A stretch of 21,789 bases of DNA from a virus. Position numbers and translations under genes: made by a program. Under the pieces are notes generated by a model that did not search any database, was not told the DNA's origin, and worked only from the letters and a program-made list of their open reading frames with translations. The stretch spans positions 1-21,789 of IMG/VR virus record IMGVR_UViG_3300021379_000137; one strand, written 5' to 3'. Shown here in pieces: positions 1 to 6,280 of the stretch (position 1 is its first letter; every line of letters starts with the position of its first letter).

Positions 1-353
1 CTGACCCAGAAGTTTTACCTCACCTGCCTGGCTACCACATATTGGTTCGCCCTGTTTCGGTAAAAAGTAAAACTAAAGGTGGATTATTATTACCTGATTC
101 AGTAAAAGATGACGTAGCTTATTTAACTACAGTAGGTAAAGTTTTATCAGTAGGAGACTTAGCCTATAAAGATGAAGATAAATTTCCAAATGGAAAATGG
201 TGTGATGTTGGAGACTATGTTTGTTATGCTAGACATGCAGGTCAAAAACTTTACTACAAAGGTGTAAGACTATTATTATTATTTGATGACCAAGTAATGA
301 TGAAAGTTGATGAACCAACTAACTTAGATATGACATATAACTTATCAAATTAA
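1..353 (+). CDS. GroES-like co-chaperonin (5'-partial)
   Basis: Co-chaperonin of the GroES/Cpn10 family, which caps GroEL so that client proteins fold inside the cage; T4 gp31 is the classic phage example and serves capsid protein folding. The frame is open from position 3, so the true start is outside the window; the TTG at 42 lies inside the conserved first strand and is not the start. Visible hallmarks are the GYHILVRPV strand, a mobile loop KTKGGLLLPDS whose LLL occupies the place of the GroEL-binding hydrophobic tripeptide, a VGDYVCYARHAG segment matching the GD.V.Y strand, and a final FDDQVMMKV matching the DILA-type strand. About 116 residues are visible, so it is slightly longer than the usual ~95, with a short extra C-terminal tail. 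It sits just upstream of the head genes, which fits a role in capsid folding. The family call is firm; the client is inferred. Confidence 0.88.
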   Translation, partial: DPEVLPHLPGYHILVRPVSVKSKTKGGLLLPDSVKDDVAYLTTVGKVLSVGDLAYKDEDKFPNGKWCDVGDYVCYARHAGQKLYYKGVRLLLLFDDQVMMKVDEPTNLDMTYNLSN

Positions 354-366
354 GAAGGAGAGTAAT

Positions 367-489
367 ATGAAACTTACAAAAAATATTGTAAAGTTTTCCA
401 ACTTTTTAATTAGAATACCAAAAGCTATGAAAGGTGTTTGGGATTCTTCTGAAAATCGTTGGGGATATAGAAAGATTAATAATGACTAA
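367..489 (+). CDS. small hypothetical protein, 40 aa
   Basis: This short reading frame starts with ATG 14 bases after the GroES-like stop and has a clear AAGGAG ribosome binding site at 355-360. The 40-residue product is basic and starts MKLTKNIVKF; its middle (NFLIRIPKAMKGVWD) could form an amphipathic helix, and aromatic residues follow. It has no signal peptide or convincing membrane span. Its last 8 bases overlap the start of the next gene (ATGACTAA), which suggests translational coupling. I do not recognise the family. The good ribosome binding site and tight fit between neighbours are the main support. Confidence 0.6.
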   Translation: MKLTKNIVKFSNFLIRIPKAMKGVWDSSENRWGYRKINND

Positions 490-739
490 ATTATGTGCAA
501 GGGGGAAAAATGCTGCGAAACGTAAATTTAAAGTATATCCTAGTGCGTATGCAAATGCGTATGCTTCTAAAATCTGTGCAGGAAAAATTAAAGACCCTAG
601 TGGTAAGAAGCGAAAAGATTGGAAGGGCAGTGCAAAGAGCATGGCAAAAGGTAAAAGAGTGGGTAAGCCACAAGGTAAAATTGCTAAAGGTTGTGGTGTT
701 GTTATGGCAAATAGACGAAAGCGAACTAAAATTACTTAG
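482..739 (+). CDS. small polybasic cysteine-containing protein (CARGK/YPSAYANAYAS family)
   Basis: An 85-residue, extremely basic protein: by hand count 27 Lys/Arg against 2 acidic residues, with 3 Cys. The N-terminal block CARGKNAAKRKFKVYPSAYA, followed by NAYASKIC and a KGCGVVMANRRK end, is a pattern I know from many marine phages and, from memory, from algal and other giant viruses. Function is unknown; a nucleic-acid-binding or virion-packaged role is inferred from charge alone. The start at 482 overlaps the end of the preceding gene by 8 bases. An in-frame ATG at 434 exists but would overlap that gene by 56 bases and lacks a ribosome binding site. It is one of three such polybasic Cys proteins in the window (see also 1601 and 5972). 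Confidence 0.82.
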   Translation: MTKLCARGKNAAKRKFKVYPSAYANAYASKICAGKIKDPSGKKRKDWKGSAKSMAKGKRVGKPQGKIAKGCGVVMANRRKRTKIT

Positions 740-785
740 TGATAAATATAAAAAACAAAAAGGTAAAAGACCTGAAGGAGTATAA

Positions 786-1598
786 ATGGGAATACCATCA
801 TCAGTAACTAGATTTGGAACAAGTGAACCTTTTGAATTACAACTTGCAAGAAATCAAATCCAGTTTCATAAACATATATTTAAATTTGGTAATAATCCTA
901 CAGTAGGTAATTCTATTGAAACAATATGGTCAGAAGGTGGTTTATATAGTTATTTATCTGCAGCTACAGTTTTAAAAGTTTCAAGTTCAAATACAGCAGA
1001 TGCAGCAGCAGGAACTGGAGCACGAACAGTAGAGTTATTTGGTTTAGATGCAGATTATAATGAAATAAACGAAACAGTAACACTCAATGGTCAAACTGCT
1101 GTTAATACAACAAAAGAATATTTAAGAATTAATCGTTTGATTGTTCGTAGTGCAGGAACTGGTGGACAGAATGCAGGAGTTATTTATGCAGGTACAGGAA
1201 CAGTTACATCAGGAGTTCCAGCTAATAAGTATGCAACGATAAATGGTGTTGAAGGTTCTAATCAATCTTTAATGTCTTTATGGACAATACCTGCTGGATA
1301 TACAGGATTTTTAGTGCAGTATGATATATCAAATGGAACGTCAACAAATACTCCAGCAGTATGTAAATTAATTTTAAGTATAAGACCTTTTGGAGAAGTC
1401 TTTCAATCTAAGGATGTTAAGTCACTTACAAATGGTATGCATATAGAAGAATCATTTGCAGTTCCTACAGTTATTACAGAAAAATCAGATATTGAGGTAA
1501 GAGCATTATCTTCATCAGCTAGTGTAAGTTTTGATGTATCTGCTGCTTTTGAAATTATATACATTAAGAATGTAAGTGCTGAATATTCTAGGAGTTAA
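786..1598 (+). CDS. putative virion structural protein, 270 aa
   Basis: A 270-residue protein rich in Gly, Ser, Thr, Ala and Val with alternating hydrophobic residues, as in beta-sandwich virion proteins. Conserved-looking landmarks are FELQLARNQIQFHKHIFKFG (residues 16-35), then ETIWSEGGLYSYLSA (about 45-59), and a GARTVELFGLDADYNEI segment. The middle carries WTIPAGYTGFL and the C-terminal half a long run of short strands ending near residue 265. There is no signal peptide or membrane span. Translation starts at ATG 786 after GGAG at 777-780. I recall this family from marine phage contigs near capsid genes, always without a defined role. A decoration, spike or tail component is possible; its placement among late genes supports a virion protein, but the exact function is not known. 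Confidence 0.72.
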   Translation: MGIPSSVTRFGTSEPFELQLARNQIQFHKHIFKFGNNPTVGNSIETIWSEGGLYSYLSAATVLKVSSSNTADAAAGTGARTVELFGLDADYNEINETVTLNGQTAVNTTKEYLRINRLIVRSAGTGGQNAGVIYAGTGTVTSGVPANKYATINGVEGSNQSLMSLWTIPAGYTGFLVQYDISNGTSTNTPAVCKLILSIRPFGEVFQSKDVKSLTNGMHIEESFAVPTVITEKSDIEVRALSSSASVSFDVSAAFEIIYIKNVSAEYSRS

Positions 1599-1600
1599 GA

Positions 1601-1882
1601 ATGAAAAAGAAAAAAGGTGGTGGACTTAAAAAATGGTTTAAAGAAGACTGGGTAGATATATCTACAGGTAAACCATGTGGAAGAAAATCAGCTAGTAAAT
1701 CAAAAAGAAAATATCCTGTATGTAGACCAAAGGCAGTTGCTAGTAAAATGACTGCAGGACAAAAGGCTGCAGCAGTAAAAAGAAAAAGGGCAAAGACTAA
1801 TGTAGGACCTAAACCAACTTCTATTAGGTACCCTATTAGTGCAAGTGGACGAAAACAAAAAGTAAAAACAAAAAGGGGATAA
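1601..1882 (+). CDS. small polybasic protein (LKKWFKEDWVDI...PCGRK family)
   Basis: A 93-residue protein with, by hand count, 31 Lys/Arg and 3 acidic residues, and two Cys in the pattern KPCGRK ... YPVCRP. The N-terminal LKKWFKEDWVDISTGKPCGR block, the MTAGQKAAAVKRKRA helix and the NVGPKPT segment define a family I recall from cyanophages and other marine phages as well as from giant viruses of algae and protists. It may be the one catalogued as DUF5872, but I cannot confirm the name. The function is unknown. The start is ATG 1601, two bases after the previous stop, with TAGGAG just upstream inside the preceding gene. It is tightly spaced with the next gene (3 bases), so it belongs to the same transcription unit. 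Confidence 0.82.
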   Translation: MKKKKGGGLKKWFKEDWVDISTGKPCGRKSASKSKRKYPVCRPKAVASKMTAGQKAAAVKRKRAKTNVGPKPTSIRYPISASGRKQKVKTKRG

Positions 1883-1885
1883 ATT

Positions 1886-2356
1886 ATGATTGACCCATTT
1901 ACAGCTTTTGCAGCTTTGAAGGGAGCTACAGAAGCTATATCACAGGGTATTAAAACAGGTAAAGACTTAATTAATATGTCAAGTTCAGTATCAAGATGGG
2001 CAAAGGCAGAGGCAAGTCTTCAAGTTGTGTCAAGTGAAAAACCTAAAGGGTTAGGTAAATTGTTTGGTAAACTTACAGGTGCTGAACAAAATGCTATTGA
2101 TGCACACTTTAGAAAAGAAGAAGCAAATAGAATTAGAGACGAAATGAGAGAAATGTTTTTACTATATGGTGCACCTGGTCAATGGGAAAGATTACAAAAA
2201 GAAATTGCAACTGAACGTAAACGTCAAACTACTTTATTAAAACAAAAAATAGCTGCAGCAAGACGTAAGAAAAATATTATCATATGGACATTAGCTGTAA
2301 TATTTGGAGCATCATTTATAGCTTTTGAAATATATATATTAACAAACCATATATAA
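1886..2356 (+). CDS. conserved phage membrane-anchored protein, 156 aa
   Basis: The protein begins MIDPFTAFAALKGATEAI, a start I recall from a conserved marine-phage family of unknown role. Residues 1-30 look like an amphipathic helix. Residues about 66-125 are charged and helical, probably coiled coil. Residues 126-129 are basic (RRKK), followed by one clear transmembrane helix (IIIWTLAVIFGASFIAFEIY, about 131-150) and a six-residue tail. Positive charge before the span predicts the large domain inside the cell and the C-terminus outside. The start has a GGGG-containing upstream region and ATG at 1886. It could be a virion protein that engages the inner membrane during ejection, or a lysis accessory such as a holin- or spanin-like protein; neither is shown by the sequence. 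Confidence 0.75.
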   Translation: MIDPFTAFAALKGATEAISQGIKTGKDLINMSSSVSRWAKAEASLQVVSSEKPKGLGKLFGKLTGAEQNAIDAHFRKEEANRIRDEMREMFLLYGAPGQWERLQKEIATERKRQTTLLKQKIAAARRKKNIIIWTLAVIFGASFIAFEIYILTNHI

Positions 2357-2370
2357 GAAAGGAGAAAACT

Positions 2371-2463
2371 ATGCCTCAAGGAAAAGGTACTTACGGAAGT
2401 AAAGTAGGTAGACCACCTAAAAAAATGAAACATGGTAGAAGTGTTAGACATTCTAAAAAGTAA
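2371..2463 (+). CDS. 30-aa basic peptide with AT-hook-like GRP motif
   Basis: A very short gene with a strong ribosome binding site (AAAGGAG, ending at 2364) before ATG 2371. The product is 30 residues, starts MPQGKGTYGSKVGRPPKK and has 10 Lys/Arg, 2 His and no acidic residue. I recall near-identical MPxGKGTYGSKVGRP starts in other marine phages, which is why I accept a gene this small. The VGRPPKK core resembles an AT-hook (GRP flanked by basic residues), a minor-groove DNA-binding motif, but this is only a motif resemblance. It is the last gene before the likely promoter at 2473. Confidence 0.68.
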   Translation: MPQGKGTYGSKVGRPPKKMKHGRSVRHSKK

Positions 2464-2472
2464 AATAAATAC

Positions 2473-2501
2473 TTGTATGCTATGTTAAACTATAGTATTA
2501 T
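2473..2501 (+). promoter_or_regulatory. candidate sigma-70-type promoter before head genes
   Basis: TTGTAT (2473-2478) and TATTAT (2496-2501) are separated by exactly 17 bases in an 88-base gap between the 30-aa peptide and the scaffold gene. The same -35 hexamer and 17-base spacing recur at 15997. A small inverted repeat (CTATA/TATAG, 2490-2494 and 2499-2503, 4-base loop) overlaps the -10 and could be an operator, or chance. AT-rich background lowers the significance of such matches. Confidence 0.5.
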
Positions 2502-2551
2502 AGTAACATTAAACATTGCGTAATCGTTTGGTTCGCATCAACGGAGAAAAA

Positions 2552-3577
2552 ATGGAAGTAGAAAATAAAGAAGAATGGAGTGACATTGACACTTCAAAAC
2601 CTGAATCTAAAGAAGAAGACAAAGTAGACTTTGAGGTTGAAAAAACTTCTGAAGATAAAGAAGAAAAGGTTGAAGCTGTAGTTGAAGAACAACCTGTAGC
2701 TGAAACTAAAACTGAAACGAAGAAGGAAGATACTCAACCAGAGGAACAACCTGATGAAGCTAAAGACATTGAGTCTGAAAGAGCACAAAAAAGAATACGT
2801 CAGTTAGTTCGTCAAAGAAAAGAAAAGGAAGAAGAAGTTGCCAGACTTTTAGCTGATAAACAAGAACTTGAAAAAAGACTTACAGCAAATCAAACTAATC
2901 AATTTGATTTAACTAAAACAAGTCTTGAGTCGCAAGAAAAAAGTTTAGAGAATCAACTTAATCTTGCTAAACAAAACTACTTAGATGCTTTTGAGAAAGA
3001 TGATAAAAATCAATTATTAAAAGCACAAGAAGCTTTAAATGAAGCACAAATTAATTTAAATAATGTAAAAACAAATAAGGTAAATTTTGATAAAGATTAC
3101 GAGAATTACCAAAACAGTATTAAACAACAGCCTGTTCAACAATCTCAACCTCAACAACCCCAATACGACCCTAAAGCAGTCGCATGGGCAGAAAATAATG
3201 AGTGGTTTGGTCAGGACAAAATAATGACTGCAGCAGCTTTAGCTTTAGATGCTCAGTTAAAAGAAGAAGGTTTTAATCCTGCAGATGATGACTTCTATAA
3301 AGAAGTTGATGTTAGATTAAAGGATGCATTTCCAAATAAGTTTAAAACATCTGAACAGGAAACTCAACAAGTTCGTCAGAAGGCTACGTCAAGTCCTTCC
3401 CAAGTGGTAGCAGGAACATCTCGCACTCCTGCCTCCAAAAAAATCAAGCTAAGTCAAGAAGACGTTAGGTTGGCTAATAAATGGAATATACCACTAGATA
3501 GGTATGCAAAAGAAAAGTCTAAAGTAGAGACTGGAGAAGAGTATACTACAATAACAACACAAATGCGTAGGAGTTAA
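2552..3577 (+). CDS. capsid scaffolding protein
   Basis: Scaffold protein that guides prohead assembly and is absent from the mature particle. The product is 341 residues. It has an acidic, low-complexity N-terminus (1-75, Glu/Asp/Lys rich), a long coiled coil (about 75-175) and a Gln/Pro linker (about 190-205). A conserved block follows, AWAENNEWFGQDKIMTAAA (211-229) and then FNPADDDFYKEVDVRL. The basic C-terminal region (about 275-341) would be the capsid-binding end by analogy with P22 and T7 scaffolds. The NEWFG...FYxEVDxRL block is typical of scaffolds in marine podovirus-like phages. I chose ATG 2552 with GGAG at 2543-2546; an upstream in-frame TTG at 2516 has no ribosome binding site. 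The gene lies two genes upstream of the decoration/capsid pair, as expected. Confidence 0.85.
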   Translation: MEVENKEEWSDIDTSKPESKEEDKVDFEVEKTSEDKEEKVEAVVEEQPVAETKTETKKEDTQPEEQPDEAKDIESERAQKRIRQLVRQRKEKEEEVARLLADKQELEKRLTANQTNQFDLTKTSLESQEKSLENQLNLAKQNYLDAFEKDDKNQLLKAQEALNEAQINLNNVKTNKVNFDKDYENYQNSIKQQPVQQSQPQQPQYDPKAVAWAENNEWFGQDKIMTAAALALDAQLKEEGFNPADDDFYKEVDVRLKDAFPNKFKTSEQETQQVRQKATSSPSQVVAGTSRTPASKKIKLSQEDVRLANKWNIPLDRYAKEKSKVETGEEYTTITTQMRRS

Positions 3578-3579
3578 AA

Positions 3580-4071
3580 ATGGCTATTAATAAAATAAAA
3601 CGTAGTGAAGAAACTAGAGAAGCTACTTCAAAACAAGAAACAACTTCATTTGAAGAAACTAATTTGTTACATATACCTGAAGGAGTTAAAAACAGATTTG
3701 ATTCTCAAGGTATGTCTTTAAGATGGATTAGGATTACATTAAATGGAGAAGATGACTACAAGAACGTAGGTAAAAGACAACGTGAAGGTTGGACATTTGT
3801 TTCCCCTGAAGAAGTTCCAGAGTTAGCTTCAACATCTATTGTCAAAGAAGGTGGTAGATATAGTGGAGTCGTTTCCAGTGGTGATGTTGCTTTAGCAAAG
3901 ATACCAACAGATAAGATGATAGCTAGGCAAGAGTATTATCATAATAAGCACAAGCAACAAGAAGATTCTCTTGATGCAAACTTACGTGCTCAATCTGATT
4001 CTCGTATGCCAATAACTAACTCAAGTAAATCAACTGTTACAAAAGGTCGTGAACCTCGTTTTCAAAGATAG
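3580..4071 (+). CDS. conserved phage head-region protein, 163 aa
   Basis: A hydrophilic 163-residue protein located between the scaffold and the capsid genes. Landmarks are IPEGVKNRF (32-40), SLRWIRI (46-52), DDYKNVGKRQREGWTFV (58-74) and a C-terminal NSSKSTVTKG (147-156). I recall these motifs from phages with this head-gene order, where the protein carries no assigned function; it may assist capsid assembly or be a minor virion protein. It starts two bases after the scaffold stop with TAGGAG just upstream. No membrane segment or enzyme motif is visible. A 9-bp inverted repeat spans its 3' end. Confidence 0.72.
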   Translation: MAINKIKRSEETREATSKQETTSFEETNLLHIPEGVKNRFDSQGMSLRWIRITLNGEDDYKNVGKRQREGWTFVSPEEVPELASTSIVKEGGRYSGVVSSGDVALAKIPTDKMIARQEYYHNKHKQQEDSLDANLRAQSDSRMPITNSSKSTVTKGREPRFQR

Positions 4072-4080
4072 TTTGTAACA
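4035..4080 (+). repeat. inverted repeat across gene end (possible stem-loop)
   Basis: Perfect 9-bp arms TGTTACAAA (4035-4043) and TTTGTAACA (4072-4080) are separated by 28 bases, with a smaller AGGT/ACCT hairpin possible in the loop. The 3' arm lies just past the stop at 4071, in the gap before the decoration gene. It is followed by AT-rich sequence but no T run, so a terminator is not convincing; an mRNA-stability or regulatory fold is possible. Confidence 0.3.
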
Positions 4081-4114
4081 AATATTAATTATTCTTAATT
4101 GAAGGAGATAACAA

Positions 4115-4696
4115 ATGAGTGCAAGTAAAGCATTATTTGGAATGGTCCCTTTGAGAAAAGTTGGTTCTAATTACAATTCTACTGCTCAATCGCAGTACGA
4201 TATTGCTAATGCAACAGCTTCTAATATTTTTCATGGAGACCTAGTTACAATTGCAGATGGATATATTACTCCAATTGCAACGACAACTGATTATGCTGTA
4301 GGTGTGTTTGTGGGTTGTGAATATACTGACCCTGTTTCTAAACAACCTACATTTAGTCATTACTTTCCTGCAAATACTTCAAGTGCTATTGGTAATCCAG
4401 TAGGATTTGTTGTTGACGACCCATATGCTTCGTTTATGATACAAGCAGATGGAGCTGTTACTGCAGGTGATATTAACTCTCAAAACTTTGAGGTAACTTT
4501 AGGTTCAGGTTCAACTGTAACTGGTAACTCAGGCTTTGGTATTAAAGCTTCAAGTAGAGCAACTACTACTAAGGCTGTAAGACCTATAGCATTAATTAAT
4601 GAACCAGGAAATGCCTTATCAGGTACTGATGGTGCGTTCCCTAAACTTGAAGTGAAAATCGTCCAGCACTGGATGAAACGTCAAGCAACAGCATAG
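4115..4696 (+). CDS. putative capsid decoration / virion protein
   Basis: A 193-residue protein directly upstream of the major capsid gene, with composition typical of beta-rich virion proteins (Gly, Thr, Ser, Val). The N-terminus runs MSASKALFGMVPLRKVGSNY, and later parts include DLVTIADGYITPI, a VGVFVGCEY strand, VDDPYASFMIQADG and a terminal LEVKIVQHWMK. The DGxxTPI ... GVFxGCxY ... DDPxxxFxIQADG pattern matches a marine-phage family placed beside capsid genes and presumed to stabilise the shell; the role is inferred from position and fold-like composition. GAAGGAG at 4101-4107 gives a strong start. It is 15 bases from the capsid gene, consistent with co-expression. Confidence 0.72.
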   Translation: MSASKALFGMVPLRKVGSNYNSTAQSQYDIANATASNIFHGDLVTIADGYITPIATTTDYAVGVFVGCEYTDPVSKQPTFSHYFPANTSSAIGNPVGFVVDDPYASFMIQADGAVTAGDINSQNFEVTLGSGSTVTGNSGFGIKASSRATTTKAVRPIALINEPGNALSGTDGAFPKLEVKIVQHWMKRQATA

Positions 4697-4711
4697 AGAA
4701 GGAGATATAAT

Positions 4712-5623
4712 ATGGCTATAAATAGAGCAAGTATTGCAAAACAACTTCTTCCAGGACTTAATGCTGTATTTGGTGTTGAGTATGGTGATGTTAATGACGA
4801 ACATACACCCCTATTTGAAACTGAAAATTCAGATAGGTCTTTTGAAGAAGAAGTGCTATTCACAGGATTTGGCACAGCTCCAGTAAAATCTGAAGGTGCT
4901 GCTGTTTCTTTTGATGATGCACAAGAATCGTTCACAGCTAGATATAACCACGAAACAGTGGCTTTAGCTTTTTCAATTACTGAAGAAGCAATGGAAGATA
5001 ATCTATATGATACTTTCGCTAAAGTTCGTTCTCGTGCACTAGCAAGAGCAATGGCTAACACTAAACAAGTAAAAGCAGCAGCTATTTTTAATAATGGCTT
5101 CACTGCTGGTGATTCTGCAATTGGAGATGGTCAAGCATTCTTCTCTGCATCTCACCCAGTTGTTGGTGGTGGCACCCAAAGTAACCTATTAGCTGCAGCA
5201 GATTTAGCTGAAGCAGCTTTGGAAACTGCGTTAATTTCAATTGATGGAACTAAAGATGACAGAGGTATCTTAATTGGTGCACAAGCTCAATCTTTACACA
5301 TTCCATCTGACCTTAAATTTACTGCTGATAGGCTTCTAGCTTCTCCAGGTAAAGTTGGGTCTCCTAACAACGACATTAACGCAATTAGAAACATGGGAGT
5401 AATACCTGGTGGTTATATGGTAAACAGAAGGTTTACAGACACCAATGCTTACTTCATTAAAACTGACGTACCTAATGGTACTAAAATGTTTGTAAGAGTT
5501 CCTCTACAAACTAAAATGGAACCAGATTTTGATACTGGTAACGTCAGATTTAAAGCAAGAGAGAGATACTCTTTTGGTGTTTCTGATTGGAGAGGATTCT
5601 TTGGTTCTGCAGGTGGCAGCTAG
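4712..5623 (+). CDS. major capsid protein (HK97-like fold, Mu gpT-like)
   Basis: Main shell subunit of the head. It is 303 residues long, within the usual range for HK97-fold capsid proteins without a protease domain. The N-terminus (MAINRASIAKQLLPGLNAVF) is followed by an acidic/Phe-rich stretch (about 33-60), likely N-arm and E-loop, and a long helix (about 95-125, YDTFAKVRSRALARAMANTK) matching the spine helix. The C-terminal part carries FVRVPLQTKMEPDFDTG and ends with FGVSDWRGFFG. The family resembles Mu gpT-type capsid proteins, an assignment made from memory of similar marine-phage sequences. Expression signals fit an abundant protein: AGAAGGAGATATAATATG resembles the T7 gene 10 leader, and a strong terminator follows at 5633. 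Confidence 0.9.
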   Translation: MAINRASIAKQLLPGLNAVFGVEYGDVNDEHTPLFETENSDRSFEEEVLFTGFGTAPVKSEGAAVSFDDAQESFTARYNHETVALAFSITEEAMEDNLYDTFAKVRSRALARAMANTKQVKAAAIFNNGFTAGDSAIGDGQAFFSASHPVVGGGTQSNLLAAADLAEAALETALISIDGTKDDRGILIGAQAQSLHIPSDLKFTADRLLASPGKVGSPNNDINAIRNMGVIPGGYMVNRRFTDTNAYFIKTDVPNGTKMFVRVPLQTKMEPDFDTGNVRFKARERYSFGVSDWRGFFGSAGGS

Positions 5624-5632
5624 AATCTAAAT

Positions 5633-5664
5633 ATATAAGGGGTCTCTTAGGAGACCCTTTATAT
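5633..5664 (+). terminator. rho-independent terminator after capsid gene
   Basis: GGGTCTC (5640-5646) pairs with GAGACCC (5651-5657) around a TTAG loop. The stem extends through A-T and one G-T pair to about 14 bp (5633-5646 with 5651-5664). Downstream sequence is TTTATATTATTAT, so the T tract is interrupted. The position, 9 bases after the capsid stop, is where a strong phage terminator is expected. Confidence 0.8.
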
Positions 5665-5684
5665 TATTATAGAAGGAATTATAA

Positions 5685-5966
5685 ATGACAAACTTAACAG
5701 CAGTACATATAACAACAGTAGCAAGTGTGGCAGTAGACCATCCTACTCGTATTAGAGGTTTTAATGTAGCTAATGCAAAAAATGCATTAGGTGTATTTGA
5801 ATTAAGAGATGGAACATCTACAAGTACAGGTGACTCAAAAATTAAAATAAATATAAATGCAGATGGTTCTTTAGATACTTATTTAGCAGATGAAGGTGTA
5901 CGATTTGAAAGTGGTGTGGTAGTAAGTACAACTGCAAGTGTTTATTCTACAATTTATTTTGGATAA
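5685..5966 (+). CDS. small putative structural protein, 93 aa
   Basis: A 93-residue beta-rich protein with the pattern MTNLTAVHITTVASVAV ... RIRGFNVANA ... GVFELRDGTS ... KIKININADGSLDTYL ... EGVRFESGVVV and a terminal aromatic strand (YSTIYFG). Similar short proteins with a LRDG...IxFExGxxV layout are common beside capsid genes in marine phages and may be head-associated or fibre-like, but no experimental role is known to me. The GAAGGAATT ribosome binding site and ATG 5685 give a clear start. It is the first gene after the capsid terminator, so it needs read-through or its own weak promoter; I see no convincing promoter. Confidence 0.7.
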   Translation: MTNLTAVHITTVASVAVDHPTRIRGFNVANAKNALGVFELRDGTSTSTGDSKIKININADGSLDTYLADEGVRFESGVVVSTTASVYSTIYFG

Positions 5967-5971
5967 TAACA

Positions 5972-6280
5972 ATGCCTACAAAAACTAAAAAGAGAAAATC
6001 AAAAGGCATGGGAATTAAGACTAGTGTAAAGTCAGGTAATTTTTTACCCACTAGCAAAGGTGCAGGTATGACAAAGAAGGGTGTTGCTGCTTATCGTAAA
6101 GCAAACCCAGGTTCTAAGTTAAAGACTGCAGTAACTGAATCAAATCCTACAGGAAAAAGAGCAAAGAGAAGAAAATCATTTTGTGCTCGTTCAGCAGGAC
6201 AGGCTAAAATGCATAACATAAGCTGTAAGAAAACTCCAAAGAAAAGAATATGTGCAGCTCGTAGAAGATGGAAATGTTAG
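5972..6280 (+). CDS. small polybasic four-cysteine protein (ESNPTGKRAKRRKSFCAR family)
   Basis: A 102-residue protein with, by hand count, 32 Lys/Arg and a single acidic residue. Landmarks are MTKKGVAAYRKANPGSKLK, the TESNPTGKRAKRRKSFCARS core and a RRRWKC C-terminus, with Cys in SFCAR, ISCKK, RICAA and WKC. Four Cys plus one His in the C-terminal half could bind a metal, though no standard zinc-finger spacing is present. From memory this is a widespread virus family (possibly DUF6321) seen in marine phages and in giant viruses of algae. Function is unknown. It directly abuts the adaptor gene (stop 6280, ATG 6281). A virion-packaged nucleic-acid-binding role is a guess from charge and position. 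Confidence 0.82.
   Translation: MPTKTKKRKSKGMGIKTSVKSGNFLPTSKGAGMTKKGVAAYRKANPGSKLKTAVTESNPTGKRAKRRKSFCARSAGQAKMHNISCKKTPKKRICAARRRWKC

Noticed and set aside
42-44. TTG as the start of the co-chaperonin gene
   Set aside because: It falls inside the first conserved strand, and the frame stays open to the left edge with matching family sequence.
434-481. In-frame extension of the polybasic gene to an ATG at 434
   Set aside because: It would overlap the 40-aa gene by 56 bases, lacks a ribosome binding site, and the family-like sequence begins MTKLCARGK at 482.
495-785. A 96-residue + strand frame overlapping the polybasic gene, or a 30-codon GTG-started part at 693-785
   Set aside because: It overlaps a well-supported gene almost entirely and has no ribosome binding site. 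Its last codons are the next gene's ribosome binding region. The C-terminal part (WQIDESELKLLSDKYKK) looks protein-like, so a tiny overlapping gene is not fully excluded.
2516-2551. TTG-started 12-residue extension of the scaffold gene
   Set aside because: It has no ribosome binding site, whereas ATG 2552 has GGAG at a good distance; the extension also overlaps the probable promoter leader.
4072-4101. Promoter with TTGTAA at 4073 before the decoration gene
   Set aside because: At 17 bases the matching -10 is only TAATTG; the hexamer is part of the inverted repeat and the AT-rich gap makes weak matches likely.
4681-5103. 140-codon reverse-strand frame opposite the capsid gene
   Set aside because: It mirrors codon bias of a certain capsid gene, and all other genes are on the + strand with no gap for it.
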